Origin: Betaproteobacteria bacterium
GTDB lineage: Bacteria > Pseudomonadota > Gammaproteobacteria > Burkholderiales > Rhodocyclaceae
Reading direction: 5' to 3'
NCBI GenBank assembly: GCA_028868235.1
Contig: JAGWUW010000113.1
Location: 1 to 7,827, forward strand
Length of the DNA stretch: 7,827 nt
Positions 6,882-7,827 of this stretch are shown here, piece after piece (the stretch's first letter is position 1; each line of letters opens with the position of its first letter). Position numbers and translations under genes: made by a program. Under the pieces are notes generated by a model. That model worked only from the letters and a program-made list of their open reading frames with translations, made no database searches and was not told the DNA's origin.

Positions 6882-6905
6882 GGAGGAGGTCAAATTGAAG
6901 AAAGA
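6882..6905 (+). promoter_or_regulatory. Translation initiation region of the HD-GYP gene
   Basis: A very strong Shine-Dalgarno tract, GGAGGAGGT (6882-6890), lies 21 bases before the ATG at 6912, too far for direct use. It is well placed for a TTG at 6895, which opens a six-codon frame (MKKDCL if used) whose stop overlaps the HD-GYP start as ATGA. A weaker purine run, GAAAGA (6900-6905), sits six bases before the ATG. Either the weak site or coupling from the mini-frame could drive initiation. Confidence 0.4.
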
Positions 6906-6911
6906 TTGTCT

Positions 6912-7827
6912 ATGAAATCATTCAACAAACGTACTGCTTGGCGTATTGCTGCGGTGAGCCTATTGCTGGCAGCACTGGCCAGTCCTCTTGCCTGGTTCGT
7001 GGCGCGGGAAAGTGCAGAGGAGAGCATGGTTTCACTGGCAATCGAGGAATCGCAGCGCTTGTTGAAGCATTTCGATGCCATCATGCTGAACGGCGCAGAC
7101 GCCGCGACCCATGCGAGCAGTGCGGCGGCGGCGATTGTTGGCGGACTGTTCGATATTGCCGAAATCTACAACGCCAAGGGTGAGCGCCTGGCAGAGGCGA
7201 TGACGCCGGATGGTGTGATCGCCGAGGGCGTGCTGCTACATCATGCTGTTCCGAAGTACACGGCAGCCTCTTACGAAAGCCTGAAATTGCCCGATGGCCG
7301 TTGGGTCTTGCGCATCTTTGTTCCGTTGCGCGGGGCGACCCCGATATTGGCACCGGTTACGGGATATTTTGAAGGGGTTCGCATCGTTCCTGAATGGCAG
7401 CGGAAGCAGATGTTGAGCAGTGCGCTGACAACAGCCTTGATGGTAGGGCTGGCTTCCCTGCTGTGTGGCTTGGCAATCTACCCGGTCGTGGTTCTTCTTT
7501 CGGCCGAAAACGAGCGCAAGGCGTATGAAGTTCTCGATTCCCACATCTCGATGATGGAGGCCTTGGGGCGTGCAGTAGCAAAGCGTGATTCCGATACCGG
7601 GATGCATAATTACCGGGTAGCCTGGATCGCAGCACGTATTGGCGAGAAGCTGGGGATGAAGAACAAGGCGATGCAGTCGCTGATTGCCGGTAGTTTCCTC
7701 CATGATGTAGGGAAAATAGGTGTTCCCGATGCCATCCTGCTCAAGCCCGGGAAATTGGACGAGAGCGAAGTCAATATTATGCGCACCCATGTTGCACAAG
7801 GCGAAGAAATTGTCAGCGGCATTGGCT
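6912..7827 (+). CDS. Membrane-anchored HD-GYP domain protein, probable c-di-GMP phosphodiesterase (3' end beyond window)
   Basis: The frame is open from the ATG to the right edge, 305 codons. The protein has an N-terminal membrane helix (about residues 10-31), a periplasmic region of about 135 residues (32-166), and a second helix (about 170-197). The cytoplasmic start of an HD-GYP domain follows: RDSDTGMHNYRV, then FLHDVGKIGVPDAILLKPGKL with the metal-binding pair His264-Asp265, then MRTHVAQGEEIV. HD-GYP enzymes hydrolyse cyclic di-GMP. Here the HDxGK part is intact, but the HH and GYP motifs lie beyond the edge, so catalytic competence cannot be confirmed. The periplasmic region has no motif I can name and is probably a sensor. 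The gene diverges from the efflux operon across a 153-base intergenic region. The ATG at 6912 is the first start giving the basic MKSFNKR leader. An in-frame TTG lies two codons upstream. Confidence 0.88.
   Translation, partial: MKSFNKRTAWRIAAVSLLLAALASPLAWFVARESAEESMVSLAIEESQRLLKHFDAIMLNGADAATHASSAAAAIVGGLFDIAEIYNAKGERLAEAMTPDGVIAEGVLLHHAVPKYTAASYESLKLPDGRWVLRIFVPLRGATPILAPVTGYFEGVRIVPEWQRKQMLSSALTTALMVGLASLLCGLAIYPVVVLLSAENERKAYEVLDSHISMMEALGRAVAKRDSDTGMHNYRVAWIAARIGEKLGMKNKAMQSLIAGSFLHDVGKIGVPDAILLKPGKLDESEVNIMRTHVAQGEEIVSGIG

Overview
The window looks like chromosomal DNA of a GC-rich Gram-negative proteobacterium, most likely a betaproteobacterium of the Rhodocyclales (Dechloromonas/Azonexus-like). 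This placement is inferred from the gene families and codon use, not from a marker gene. No rRNA, tRNA, CRISPR array, insertion sequence or other mobile element was seen. The coding density is that of an ordinary, intact chromosomal region.

There are three transcription units. (1) A minus-strand heavy-metal efflux operon (6758 down to 1060) encodes a periplasmic adaptor, an HME-RND permease of the CzcA/CusA superfamily, a small DUF3240 protein and a TolC-family outer-membrane factor. The four genes are linked by very short overlaps (TAATG, an 8-base overlap, and ATGA), so they should be translated as one unit. (2) After a 159-base gap, a second minus-strand operon (900 to the left edge) encodes an SHP-type monohaem cytochrome c (DUF1924), a dihaem cytochrome c (DHC) and the first ten codons of a cytochrome b561. 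This is the conserved SHP-DHC-cytochrome b electron-transfer module. It would carry electrons from the membrane quinone pool through cytochrome b and DHC to the ligand-binding haem of SHP in the periplasm. (3) Diverging from the efflux operon on the plus strand is a membrane-anchored HD-GYP protein, probably a cyclic-di-GMP phosphodiesterase, cut by the right edge.

The most interesting signal is regulatory. Upstream of the SHP gene there are four TTTAAG/CTTAAG-like half-sites spaced exactly 11 bases apart, the pattern of the PmrA/QseB branch of OmpR-family response regulators. A second pair with the same 11-base phase lies upstream of the efflux operon. In both places the last half-site is followed, exactly 10 bases later, by a TA(G/A)ACT hexamer that could serve as the -10 element. 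This suggests that one two-component system controls both the metal pump and the SHP/DHC/cytochrome b branch. No regulator gene lies inside the window.

The pump itself is atypical. Its fourth transmembrane segment lacks the first Asp of the CzcA type, and the Met triad of CusA does not appear to be conserved, so its substrate metal cannot be named from the sequence.
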